Below, piece by piece: positions 16,883 through 26,416 of a DNA stretch of 64,000 nucleotides. Under the pieces are notes generated by a model. It had not been told where the DNA came from. It saw nothing but the letters and a program-made list of their open reading frames with translations, and did no database searches. How positions within the stretch are numbered: position 1 is the first letter of the stretch; each line of letters opens with the position of its first letter. The position numbers and the translations under genes are program-made. The DNA comes from Bacteroidota bacterium (GTDB taxonomy: Bacteria > Bacteroidota > Bacteroidia > B-17B0 > Aurantibacillaceae), in NCBI GenBank assembly GCA_003153315.1, contig PLYA01000028.1:62001-126000 (forward strand). Reading direction: 5' to 3'.

Positions 16883-17092
16883 GAGCTAATCAATACTTAA
16901 TGGGAGCTGTTAGGTACTTAACAAGAGCTGTTAGTTAACTAACGGGAGCCGTTCTTCAACTAACGGGAGCTATTCGTTAACTAACGGAAGCTGTTAGTCA
17001 ACTAACGGGAGTTGTTCGTTAACTAACGAGAGCCGTTCGTTAACTAACGGGAGCTGTTCTTCAACTAACAAGAATTAAATTAACTAAAAACA
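16883..17092. repeat. Intergenic tandem array, exact 21-bp register, 10 units
   Basis: The GAGC or GAGT anchor starts at 16883, 16904, 16925, 16946, 16967, 16988, 17009, 17030, 17051 and 17072, always 21 apart, although units differ at many positions. A typical unit is CGGGAGCTGTTCGTTAACTA plus A. One unit contains the perfect palindrome GTTAGTTAACTAAC. One frame on each strand stays open across the units, but there is no start codon and the plus frame stops before the next gene. The array ends about 30 bases before the ATG of the orphan gene at 17122, where a promoter or leader would lie. Confidence 0.85.
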
Positions 17093-17121
17093 TCATTTAT
17101 AAATTAAAAACTAAAAAAATC

Positions 17122-17889
17122 ATGGAAGACACAACAATTTTTGGAAACACACAGGAAAAGCGCAACATTTATTTTACACGCGTAGTACCCTATCTTAACC
17201 AACCTGCCGTTATAGCCAGGTTGGGCACCGCCAGCACGTTTGCAGCTAATTTGGTAATTTTAAACCACCGGTATAGCAACCCAACGCCGGTGTTGCCCGA
17301 AACCAGTCCTGATAATTTGGGTTACTTAGAACTTTGGGCGCTGCACAAAAGCCCCGGTGGTAAACACGACCCAACTATTACCGAACTGTTTCATAATGTA
17401 GAACACCAAAAAGCTGCTACCGGCTTGGCTGGGCTAGAGAATATACTACACACCATATTTGGCGATATACCCCAAAGCGCCTTAACCACTACTGATAGAA
17501 CCGTACTAAACCTGCAAAAGCGTAAAGCAAAAACTACCACCAGTATATCTACCGAGGCAACCGGCAAGCTGGTGCCTACTTACCTAAGTATGAAAAAACA
17601 AATACACCTAAGTATACAGGTAGAAGTTACCTACCCAGGCACCAAAAGCAAGGCAAAACAAAAAGGTGTAAAAGAAGTAATGTTGTTTATGATTATACAG
17701 GCAGCCAACCTAACTACCATACCCGCCAGCAGTACCTTTTTATACATTGGCGATATGAAACGTGGCACCTTTACCAAAAACTTTACCGAGGCCGAAGAAG
17801 GTATGGCAGCCCTTTTTGTAATGCAGGAAAAAAGTACCAAAAGTGTGCTAAGCAACTTTACCAAAGTGTTTAGGATTGTGATAAGTTAG
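17122..17889 (+). CDS. Orphan hypothetical protein (255 aa) downstream of the 21-bp array
   Basis: I do not recognise this protein. It has no signal peptide or membrane segment. Residues 10-120 look mixed helical, with an LGYLELWALHKSPGGKHDPT stretch. Residues 120-160 are Thr/Lys-rich (KRKAKTTTSISTEATGKLVP). Residues 160-255 are alternating strands (IHLSIQVEVTYPG, EVMLFMIIQAANLT, STFLYIGDMKRGTFTKNF) that suggest a beta-sandwich C-terminal domain. The codon and base composition are richer in GC than its AT-rich flanks. It is alone: a repeat array upstream and a palindromic element immediately downstream. This setting resembles an accessory cassette, but no function can be given. Confidence 0.65.
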   Translation: MEDTTIFGNTQEKRNIYFTRVVPYLNQPAVIARLGTASTFAANLVILNHRYSNPTPVLPETSPDNLGYLELWALHKSPGGKHDPTITELFHNVEHQKAATGLAGLENILHTIFGDIPQSALTTTDRTVLNLQKRKAKTTTSISTEATGKLVPTYLSMKKQIHLSIQVEVTYPGTKSKAKQKGVKEVMLFMIIQAANLTTIPASSTFLYIGDMKRGTFTKNFTEAEEGMAALFVMQEKSTKSVLSNFTKVFRIVIS

Positions 17890-17892
17890 AAC

Positions 17893-17967
17893 AACGTCAT
17901 TGCGAGGAGGAACGACGAAGCAATCTCCCAAACTACCAGATTGCCGCGCTTCGCTCGCAATGACGTT
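17893..17967. repeat. Palindromic interspersed element of the GTCATTGCGAG...CTCGCAATGAC type
   Basis: Perfect 14-base arms AACGTCATTGCGAG (17893-17906) and CTCGCAATGACGTT (17954-17967) enclose a middle with GAAGCAATCT and AGATTGCCGCGCTTCG segments that pair further. This form of palindrome is known from many bacterial genomes as an abundant dispersed repeat. It lies four bases after the orphan gene stop and may serve as its transcription terminator. Confidence 0.8.
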
Positions 17968-18024
17968 TTATTTTAAAAGAGCCTTGCAGAGATGTGGGGC
18001 TTTTTACTTTTACAATAATTGTTC

Positions 18025-18032
18025 TATCTTTA
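18025..18032 (+). promoter_or_regulatory. Candidate -7 box (TATCTTTA) for the T9SS protein at 18049
   Basis: Seven of eight bases match TAnnTTTG, 16 bases upstream of the ATG. A T-run about 20 bases further upstream could act as a weak -33 element. Confidence 0.4.
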
Positions 18033-18048
18033 CGTTACCAATATTATC

Positions 18049-18942
18049 ATGAAAAAAATATTTCTATTAGCACTATTAGCAAATACTTTATTTGCTAATG
18101 CACAGCAGGTTCAAAACCCGGGTTTTGAAAACTGGACAACAGGCTCGCACGTTTTCCCGGTAGACTGGGGTACTTTTAGTGAAGCGTTTGTAAATATTGG
18201 GCAACAAGACCCACATTTAGAGGTCCAAACTCCTATAGCTCATTCAGGTAATTATGCCATTTTGGTGCAAAATGAACCATTAGGTTTAGCTGGCGGTTCT
18301 ACTATTCTAGGAAGTACATGTAGTTGCCCTATTACCTATTCCGGAGGATATCCTGTATATGGCTTTACACCTTATACTTCAATACCTACCTCTTATGACT
18401 TTTGGTATAAATTTAATGCTTTGAGCGGAGACAATGCTCTTACCCGATTATATATTACCAAATGGAATACGGGTACCAACAAACGAGATACCTTGGCTTC
18501 TGCCTATACATTAATTACGGGGCCTGTTTCTGTTTATACCCATACAACAATTCCTATTAATTGGCTAATCACAACCGAAACCCCTGACTCTATCCAACTG
18601 AGTTTTAATTCTTCTTTACATACAACAAATGCGCCAAGTGGTGGGCAGTTATATCTTGATGACATAAACTTCAATGAACCCACCGGTATAAAACAACTTA
18701 CAGCAAGTAATGAGCAACTAAGCATTTACCCCAACCCCAACAATGGTAGCTTTGTTATAGAGCCAAGCAGCGCAACAAAACAACTTATGCAAGTTTATGA
18801 TGTAACGGGTAAGGTTGTGTTGAGTCAACCAATAAATGGCAAAACAAGTGTAGATGCTACTTCTTTAAACGAGGGTGTTTATAATATAAGCCTGCAAAGC
18901 AACGAGGGTGTGGTAAATAAAAGGTTGGTTATAGTGAGGTAA
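18049..18942 (+). CDS. T9SS type A sorting-domain protein (297 aa)
   Basis: I start at ATG 18049, which directly precedes MKKIFLLALLANTLFANAQQ, a typical signal peptide; the longer frame from 18019 would bury it. Residues about 20-210 form a jelly-roll-like domain (QNPGFENWTTG at the start, GGQLYLDDINF near the end), the layout of PCMD or carbohydrate-binding-type modules. The C-terminal 75 residues (LSIYPNPNNGSFVIE, then VYDVTGKVVLSQPI and NEGVYNISLQ) are the type A T9SS sorting domain. The protein is thus secreted to the cell surface. No catalytic residues were found. Confidence 0.88.
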   Translation: MKKIFLLALLANTLFANAQQVQNPGFENWTTGSHVFPVDWGTFSEAFVNIGQQDPHLEVQTPIAHSGNYAILVQNEPLGLAGGSTILGSTCSCPITYSGGYPVYGFTPYTSIPTSYDFWYKFNALSGDNALTRLYITKWNTGTNKRDTLASAYTLITGPVSVYTHTTIPINWLITTETPDSIQLSFNSSLHTTNAPSGGQLYLDDINFNEPTGIKQLTASNEQLSIYPNPNNGSFVIEPSSATKQLMQVYDVTGKVVLSQPINGKTSVDATSLNEGVYNISLQSNEGVVNKRLVIVR

Positions 18943-18961
18943 TTAATCTTTTTTAAAACAG

Positions 18962-19098
18962 CGGGCAGCCCGACAAAACGCGGAGCATTTAGCCTGTGTA
19001 TTGCAGATCGTTTTGTCTTGAATACCTACCGCACATACTGGCTCAAAGATGCCTTTGCATCTTTGCCCTGTTTCTTTTTCGTCAAGGAAAAAGAAAAC
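18962..19098. repeat. Cluster of inverted repeats between the T9SS gene and pyrG
   Basis: Four structures in 137 bases: GGGC-A-GCCC at 18963-18971; GACAAAACG (18972-18980) with exact inverse CGTTTTGTC (19009-19017); CAAAGATGC-CTTT-GCATCTTTG (19044-19065), a perfect 9-bp stem with 4-base loop; and GTTTCTTTTTC (19070-19080) with GAAAAAGAAAAC (19087-19098). The last can act as a bidirectional terminator for the convergent T9SS gene and pyrG. The others look like part of a mobile or repeated palindromic element. Confidence 0.6.
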
Positions 19099-19159
19099 AA
19101 TTAATAAAGTTTACTACGAGAATGATTGCCATGTCGTACCCCCTCGCAATAAAGGGTTT

Positions 19160-20824
<1,665 letters not shown>

Positions 20825-20838
20825 TTAAAAACTGTGTG

Positions 20839-20846
20839 CAAAGATA
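20839..20846 (-). promoter_or_regulatory. -7 promoter box (TATCTTTG) of pyrG
   Basis: Exact match to TAnnTTTG, giving a leader of roughly 65-70 bases before the ATG at 20764. A leader of that length in front of pyrG leaves room for nucleotide-responsive control, but no clear attenuator hairpin was seen. Confidence 0.5.
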
Positions 20847-20930
20847 TGCTTTTAAAACAATGTGTGGGTTTGTAGATTGACTGAAAAAGGAATGTTCTTT
20901 AACTAATTACTAACAATAAAACTGAGCAGA

Positions 20931-21614
20931 TTAAAACTCGAACTTATAACCTATACCTTTGATAGTTTTAACGTAATCATCGCCTAATTTTTCACGCAGC
21001 TTACGGATATGCACATCTATAGTTCTATCGCCTACTACAATTTCATTACCCCAAACATGTTCCATTATAAAATCGCGGTGAAATACTTTACCCGGTTTAC
21101 TTGCCAACAGCATTAAAAGTTTAAATTCTTTTTTTGCGAAAACTATTTCTATATCATCTTTAATAACCATGTGTCTGTCTTTTTCTATACGGAGGTTACC
21201 TAAAACCATTATAGAACCAGGATTAGTTTCTGCAAAAGAACCTCTGCGTAATAATGCTTTAATACGACTGATAAGCACGCGAGGCTTAATAGGTTTGGTT
21301 ATATAATCATCTGCACCCACATCAAAACCTGCAATTTGAGAGTAATCTTCGTTACGAGCAGTTAGAAAAGCAATAATTGTACTATTCAGTGTTTCAATCT
21401 GTCTGATTGCACGACAAGTTTCAATGCCATCCATGCCTGGCATCATTACATCTAATACGATTAAATCAGGGTGTTTTTTAGTTGCAATATCTACAGCATC
21501 TTTGCCATTATTGGCGGTATAAACCACAAATTCTTCTTTTTGAAGATTATAACTTAAAAAATCAAGTATATCCTGCTCATCATCAACTAGTAAAATCTTT
21601 ATTTGTTTCTCCAT
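20931..21614 (-). CDS. OmpR/PhoB-family response regulator (227 aa)
   Basis: The receiver domain has acidic residues Asp11-Asp12, phospho-acceptor Asp55 in LIVLDVMMPGMDG, and the conserved Lys in DYITKPI. Residues about 130-227 form a winged-helix OmpR DNA-binding domain (FKLLMLLASKPGKVFHRDFI, VDVHIRKLREKLG form). Bacteroidota homologues pair with a PhoR-type histidine kinase, usually next door. No kinase is adjacent here: the flanks are pyrG and mutL, so it is an orphan in position. The ATG at 21614 is a clear start. A TAACTTCG element at 21635-21642 could be its -7 box. Confidence 0.93.
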   Translation of the reverse strand: MEKQIKILLVDDEQDILDFLSYNLQKEEFVVYTANNGKDAVDIATKKHPDLIVLDVMMPGMDGIETCRAIRQIETLNSTIIAFLTARNEDYSQIAGFDVGADDYITKPIKPRVLISRIKALLRRGSFAETNPGSIMVLGNLRIEKDRHMVIKDDIEIVFAKKEFKLLMLLASKPGKVFHRDFIMEHVWGNEIVVGDRTIDVHIRKLREKLGDDYVKTIKGIGYKFEF

Positions 21615-21829
21615 ATAAGTTTATTAGTTTGCCGCGAAGTTACTAAGTTAATATTAACAGCAATCTTAAGTAATTGTTAAGTTTTTAAATATAAGTTCAC
21701 ATTCTTAAGAAAAGACGATTTCTTTAAAAATACAAGCATAATTTGTTTATAGTTATTAAAAACTATCACTGCCCCTCTAACTCCTAAAATAGTAGTTTTG
21801 CAACCGATTATTTTTACTTTACATAAACT

Positions 21830-23635
21830 TTGTCAGACATAATTAATCTTTTACCTGAAAACATTGCCAACCAGATTGCCGCGGGTGAGGTGGTGCAACG
21901 TCCTTCATCGGTGGTAAAAGAGTTGCTTGAGAATTCGGTTGATGCGGGGGCTACACAAATTTCATTGCTGGTAAAAGACGGTGGTAAAACATTAATACAG
22001 GTTATTGATAATGGCAATGGTATGAGTGAGACAGATGCACGCATCTGCTTTGAACGCCATGCAACATCTAAGATAAAAACGGCTGATGATTTATTTGCCA
22101 TCAGTACTAAAGGGTTTAGAGGCGAGGCCTTAGCAGCTATATCTTCTGTGGCACAAGTAGAGTTAAAAACCAAAACCCCTGAATCGAATACAGGAACATT
22201 GATAATTATTGAGGGGGGAAATTTTATAAGTCAGGAACCTTGCCAGTGTGCTGCAGGAACTTCCTTTTCTGTTAAGAATTTATTCTTTAACGTACCTGCC
22301 CGTAGAAATTTTTTAAAAGATGATGCTATTGAATTACGTCATATTATAGATGAGTTTGAGCGTGTGGCAATGGCTCATACCGATATTACTTTTAAACTAA
22401 TCAGCAACACTAATGAGGTTTATAACCTACCTGCCTCTAATTTATTATTACGTATTGCAGGTTTAGCCGGCAATACGTTGAAAGATAAACTGGTTGCAGT
22501 AAATGAGCAAACTCCCAATATCAGTATAAGCGGTTATGTTGGTACGCCCGCTTCTTCCAAAAAGAAAAGAGGGTTACAGTATTTCTTTGTAAATAATCGT
22601 TTTATTAAAAGTGCTTACTTAGACCATGCCGTTAAGAGTGCCTATTTTCAACTGATTCCTGAAGGGGAGTATCCTGCTTATTTTATTTTTATCACGGTTC
22701 CTCCTAATGTAATTGATGTAAATATTCATCCTACCAAAACAGAAATAAAGTTTGAGGATGAGAAAACGGTTTATGCAATTTTAAAAACATCCGTTAAGCG
22801 TGCATTGGGTAAAAACAACTTAGCGCCTTCTATTGATTTTGATGTGGAACAGATTGTTGAATTTAATTATTCTAAAAACCAAGACAGACCACAAGCACCA
22901 AAAATAGATTACAACCCCAATTATAATCCTTTTAACGATAAAAAAGAAACAAGAGCTAATAATGCTGACTGGAAAACTTTATATGAAGATTATGTGAAGC
23001 CTGAAAATCAACATTCGTTTGCGCAACAAACGGAAGAGAGTTTATTTCATGCACAAAAAGCAGAAGTATCTTTCGATAAGGTATTTCAACTTCAAAGTAA
23101 ATATATAGTTGCGGTTACTGATGATGGTCTGCTGCTAATTGACCAACAGCGTGCGCATGAGCGCATTATGTATGAGCATTATAAAAAATCAGCACAACAT
23201 CCTATTCATTCTCAACAAGAGCTTTTTCCTCAGACTATTGAATTATCTGCACCAGATATGCTTTTATTAAAAGAACTTAATGATGATTTAAAGAATCTTG
23301 GATTTGATATAGCTCCGTTCGGCAAAGATACTATTGTGGTGCAGGGTGTTCCGGCTGATTTAAGTTCTTTAAATAGTGTAGAGGTTTTAAATGGCGTGCT
23401 TGAAAACTACAAGTTGAATAACTTAGATATTAAATTAGATAAGGGAGAGAATATTTGTCGTGCACTGGCACAAAACACTTGTATAAAATATGGTAAAGAA
23501 TTGCAGTCTGAAGAAATGAAGCTATTGGTTGAACATTTATTTGCCTGCGAGGAACATGCATATAGTCCGCAAGGAAAAATTATTTACACACAAATAACCC
23601 AAACGGATATTGATAAACTTTTTAAACGTAATTAG
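21830..23635 (+). CDS. mutL: DNA mismatch repair protein MutL (601 aa), TTG start
   Basis: The GHKL ATPase motifs are complete: ELLENSVDAGATQI (N-box), DNGNGMS, and TKGFRGEALAAIS. The transducer domain and the C-terminal dimerisation domain follow. MutL links MutS mismatch recognition to strand incision. The endonuclease-type motif DQHA(x2)E(x4)E appears as DQQRAHERIMYE, with the His and first Ala replaced; the downstream ACEEHAYSPQGK motif is present. Start: an in-frame TAA at 21824-21826 leaves the TTG at 21830 as the only start, and it gives the typical family N-terminus SDIINLLPENIANQIAAGEV. The rhomboid gene begins directly at the stop codon. Confidence 0.96.
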   Translation: MSDIINLLPENIANQIAAGEVVQRPSSVVKELLENSVDAGATQISLLVKDGGKTLIQVIDNGNGMSETDARICFERHATSKIKTADDLFAISTKGFRGEALAAISSVAQVELKTKTPESNTGTLIIIEGGNFISQEPCQCAAGTSFSVKNLFFNVPARRNFLKDDAIELRHIIDEFERVAMAHTDITFKLISNTNEVYNLPASNLLLRIAGLAGNTLKDKLVAVNEQTPNISISGYVGTPASSKKKRGLQYFFVNNRFIKSAYLDHAVKSAYFQLIPEGEYPAYFIFITVPPNVIDVNIHPTKTEIKFEDEKTVYAILKTSVKRALGKNNLAPSIDFDVEQIVEFNYSKNQDRPQAPKIDYNPNYNPFNDKKETRANNADWKTLYEDYVKPENQHSFAQQTEESLFHAQKAEVSFDKVFQLQSKYIVAVTDDGLLLIDQQRAHERIMYEHYKKSAQHPIHSQQELFPQTIELSAPDMLLLKELNDDLKNLGFDIAPFGKDTIVVQGVPADLSSLNSVEVLNGVLENYKLNNLDIKLDKGENICRALAQNTCIKYGKELQSEEMKLLVEHLFACEEHAYSPQGKIIYTQITQTDIDKLFKRN

Positions 23636-24334
23636 ATGATGAATTTTCGGTCGCTGCCAACGGTTACAAAAAACATATTACTTATAAACATTATTCTTTT
23701 TATAGCAACCTGGCTATTTGAAAAGCAAGGTATAGATCTCACCAATATGTTGGGTTTACACTACTTTAAAGCCCCTGCATTTAAACCATATCAATTTATT
23801 ACTTATATGTTTATGCATGGCAGTATTATGCACATATTTTTCAATATGTACGCAGTATTTATGTTTGGTGCTATACTTGAAAACACATGGGGACCCAAAC
23901 GCTTTTTGTTTTACTATGTTTTTACTGGCTTAGGTGCTGCTGCCATACAATTACTGGTTTATTACTTTCAATTACAACCAATAATGAAAGAAACTAATGA
24001 TTTAATAGCGGAAACAAAGGATTATATTTTACAATCGCAGATAATAGAACAGAGAAATGAATATTTAAATCGATTAGTTGTAGTAGGTGCTTCCGGTTCA
24101 TTGTTTGGATTGCTAATTGCCTTTGGTATGTTGTTCCCTAATGCAGAAATGATGATTATGTTTATACCTATTCCCATTAAAGCTAAATATTTAGTGGCAG
24201 GCTATGGTGCAATAGAATTGTTTTCGGGCATTCATAATAGCGCGGCTGATAATGTAGCCCATTTTGCCCATTTAGGTGGTATGCTGTTTGGCTTTATCCT
24301 TATTATGATTTGGAAAGCAAGAAGAACGTATTAA
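23636..24334 (+). CDS. Rhomboid family intramembrane serine protease (232 aa)
   Basis: Six transmembrane segments can be drawn. The catalytic Ser lies in VVVGASGSLFGLL (GASGS) and the His in VAHFAHLGGMLFG, and the HGSIMHIFFNM loop of the family is present. The enzyme cuts transmembrane helices inside the inner membrane. It begins immediately after the mutL TAG, so it is co-transcribed and probably co-translated with it, an order often seen in Bacteroidota, where a second rhomboid usually follows. Here the next gene is on the other strand. The start could be either of two adjacent ATGs. Confidence 0.93.
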   Translation: MMNFRSLPTVTKNILLINIILFIATWLFEKQGIDLTNMLGLHYFKAPAFKPYQFITYMFMHGSIMHIFFNMYAVFMFGAILENTWGPKRFLFYYVFTGLGAAAIQLLVYYFQLQPIMKETNDLIAETKDYILQSQIIEQRNEYLNRLVVVGASGSLFGLLIAFGMLFPNAEMMIMFIPIPIKAKYLVAGYGAIELFSGIHNSAADNVAHFAHLGGMLFGFILIMIWKARRTY

Positions 24335-24336
24335 AA

Positions 24337-25383
24337 TTATTTACTGTTTACAATATTGATTACGGTATCGATTTTAGGCAACATCTTACCGATTGGTTTA
24401 GCAAAGTCTTTCAGATTGTTTTCTACCAGAAATATTTCAAACTCTTTTTGATGAGAAGCAGAAACGGTAACTAATAGCCCTCCATTTGTCTGCGGGTCGC
24501 ATAAAGTGAAAAATGATTCTGCACCTATTCCCTTTACTTTTTTCTCGTAGCTATTCCAATTACGGTAAGCATTATCAGGTACAATCATTTTAGCAATATA
24601 TTCCTGTAAACCTTCAATCAAAGGAACTGTCGCATAATTTAACTCAGCAGAAAGATTGGCGCCTTCTGCCATTTCAATAAGATGTCCTAATAAACCAAAG
24701 CCTGTAATATCAGTCATGGCAGTAACGTAAGGCAACTCACCAAAATGCTCCCCTACCCTATTCAGTTGTATTAGCTGGTTAGCGAAAACTGTTTTGTATT
24801 CTTCCTTTAAAACACCTCGTTTTAGTGCAGTTGCCAATATACCCACACCAATTGATTTAGTAAGGTAAATAAGATCTCCTGCTTTAGCTGTAGAATTTTG
24901 TTTAAGGTTTTTTATATCTATTAACCCATTTACCGATAAGCCAAACATAGGTTCTAGTGTATCAATGCTATGCCCACCTGCCAAGGGAATGCCGGCTTCA
25001 TTACAAATAGTCTTGGCTCCATCAAGTACTTTTTGGGCAAGTTCAACTGGTAGTTTATCTACAGGCCAACCCAATATAGCAGTGGCCAATATGGGTTTAC
25101 CGCCCATAGCATACACATCGCTAATAGCATTAGCAGAAGCTATTCTCCCAAAATCAAAAGCATCATCAACAATAGGCATAAAAAAATCTACGGTGCTTAT
25201 CAGGGCTTTACCGTTACCAATATCGTACACGGTCGCATCATCTTTGGTACTATTTCCCACCAACAGATTGGCATTAGAAACAACACTTACACTCGACTTT
25301 AAAATATTTTCTAACACAGCTGGTGCTATCTTGCACCCACAACCCGCCCCATGACTATACTGTGTAAGCTTTATATCTTCCAT
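24337..25383 (-). CDS. selD: Selenide, water dikinase (348 aa), cysteine form
   Basis: The start region TQYSHGAGCGCKIAPAVL aligns with E. coli SelD, whose catalytic Cys17 and Lys20 correspond to Cys15 and Lys18 here, so no selenocysteine is needed. The DIYAMGG-like segment (ISDVYAMGGKPILATAIL) and GGHSIDTLEPMFGLSV are the ATP and metal sites of the AIR-synthase-like fold. The enzyme makes selenophosphate from selenide and ATP. It follows selU on the same strand with a 7-base gap and is the last gene of the operon. It is convergent with the rhomboid gene, separated by 2 bases. Confidence 0.97.
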   Translation of the reverse strand: MEDIKLTQYSHGAGCGCKIAPAVLENILKSSVSVVSNANLLVGNSTKDDATVYDIGNGKALISTVDFFMPIVDDAFDFGRIASANAISDVYAMGGKPILATAILGWPVDKLPVELAQKVLDGAKTICNEAGIPLAGGHSIDTLEPMFGLSVNGLIDIKNLKQNSTAKAGDLIYLTKSIGVGILATALKRGVLKEEYKTVFANQLIQLNRVGEHFGELPYVTAMTDITGFGLLGHLIEMAEGANLSAELNYATVPLIEGLQEYIAKMIVPDNAYRNWNSYEKKVKGIGAESFFTLCDPQTNGGLLVTVSASHQKEFEIFLVENNLKDFAKPIGKMLPKIDTVINIVNSK

Positions 25384-25390
25384 TATTTAA

Positions 25391-26410
25391 TTACATATGT
25401 TTTATTAATTGGTTTGCTATTAAATCAATGTTTAAGGTATCAAAATCAATTTGCTTAATACTTGTCTTATCTCTCTTATCCATACCATGCTGATATGATT
25501 TATCATAATAGCTTAAACATATTCGACAAGTTGTTTTTAAATCATTCTCCTCCAAAGCCATCAAAGCATTCTTAGCTTGTTGATGCCCTAAACGTTTAGT
25601 TATTTTTTGTACAGCTATTTTTAATTCTTCTTTTGGGAATTTGCCATATTCTTCAGTAAGGTATTCTACACGAGCTTCAAAAGGAACGTTCAAACATATA
25701 GTTTTTGCTAAGCGCATTTGTGCCCACAATCCTTCGGGTATAACTTTATTGCCAATAAGCCTGCTTTCATCTTCCACCCAAAGAACTTTTTCATTATTTA
25801 TAGATTGCAAAGCGGATGCCAATTCATTCTCGAATTGCTCTTGAGATGGTTGTTTATTCTCTCCCAAAGCCCCAAATGCAGAGCCTTTGTGGGCTGTTAG
25901 CTTCTCTAAATTAATAACCTGCTCATTAAGTTCTGATAATTTTTCTAGCACTAATGTTTTTGCAGAGCCAGTTTTACCCCCAAGAACTAAAATATTGTAT
26001 TGTTTAGCAAAGCTGTCTAATACATATCTTCTGAAGGCTTTATAACCGCCTTTTAGTATAAAGATTTTTATTCCATATAATTCTAACAACCAAGCTACAC
26101 TTCCGCTACGCATACCTCCACGCCAACAATGCACAAAAATGGTATTGTCTTTTGCTATGGCTTGAGCTTTGCTTATTATATCAGTCATTTTAGGCCCAAC
26201 AAACTCTAATCCTTTTAGTATAGCAGGTTGTTTACCTTGTTGTTTATATAAAGTGCCTACAACAACTCTTTCTTCATTACTGAATAAGGGAATATTTACA
26301 GCTCCGGGAATATGACCCTGTTCAAACTCTTTAGGAGTACGCACATCAATAATAGACTTAGTATTAGATGATTGCTGAAGAAACTTCTGTATATCTATAG
26401 GGTTTGGCAA
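25391..26410 (-). CDS. selU: tRNA 2-selenouridine synthase (339 aa), TTG start
   Basis: The N-terminal rhodanese domain has the catalytic Cys95 in FVHCWRGGMRSG. The C-terminal P-loop domain has GGKTGSAKT (residues 144-152). This pair of domains is diagnostic of SelU/MnmH, which converts 2-thiouridine at tRNA position 34 to 2-selenouridine using selenophosphate. The start is TTG at 26410: an in-frame TAA lies just upstream and there is no ATG before the conserved IDVRTPKEFEQGHIPGAVNI. Six bases separate it from rnz upstream and seven from selD downstream, so the enzyme and its substrate maker are one operon. Confidence 0.96.
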   Translation of the reverse strand: MPNPIDIQKFLQQSSNTKSIIDVRTPKEFEQGHIPGAVNIPLFSNEERVVVGTLYKQQGKQPAILKGLEFVGPKMTDIISKAQAIAKDNTIFVHCWRGGMRSGSVAWLLELYGIKIFILKGGYKAFRRYVLDSFAKQYNILVLGGKTGSAKTLVLEKLSELNEQVINLEKLTAHKGSAFGALGENKQPSQEQFENELASALQSINNEKVLWVEDESRLIGNKVIPEGLWAQMRLAKTICLNVPFEARVEYLTEEYGKFPKEELKIAVQKITKRLGHQQAKNALMALEENDLKTTCRICLSYYDKSYQHGMDKRDKTSIKQIDFDTLNIDLIANQLIKHM

Positions 26411-26416
26411 AGTAAT

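Noticed and set aside
16702-16893. Minus-strand ORF of 63 residues near the palindromic element
   Set aside because: It overlaps the interspersed motif and the start of the 21-bp array and has no recognisable protein pattern.
21794-21829. Standard -33/-7 promoter for mutL
   Set aside because: TTTG and TACTTTAC-like elements are present but the spacing is about 14 bases, too short to claim.
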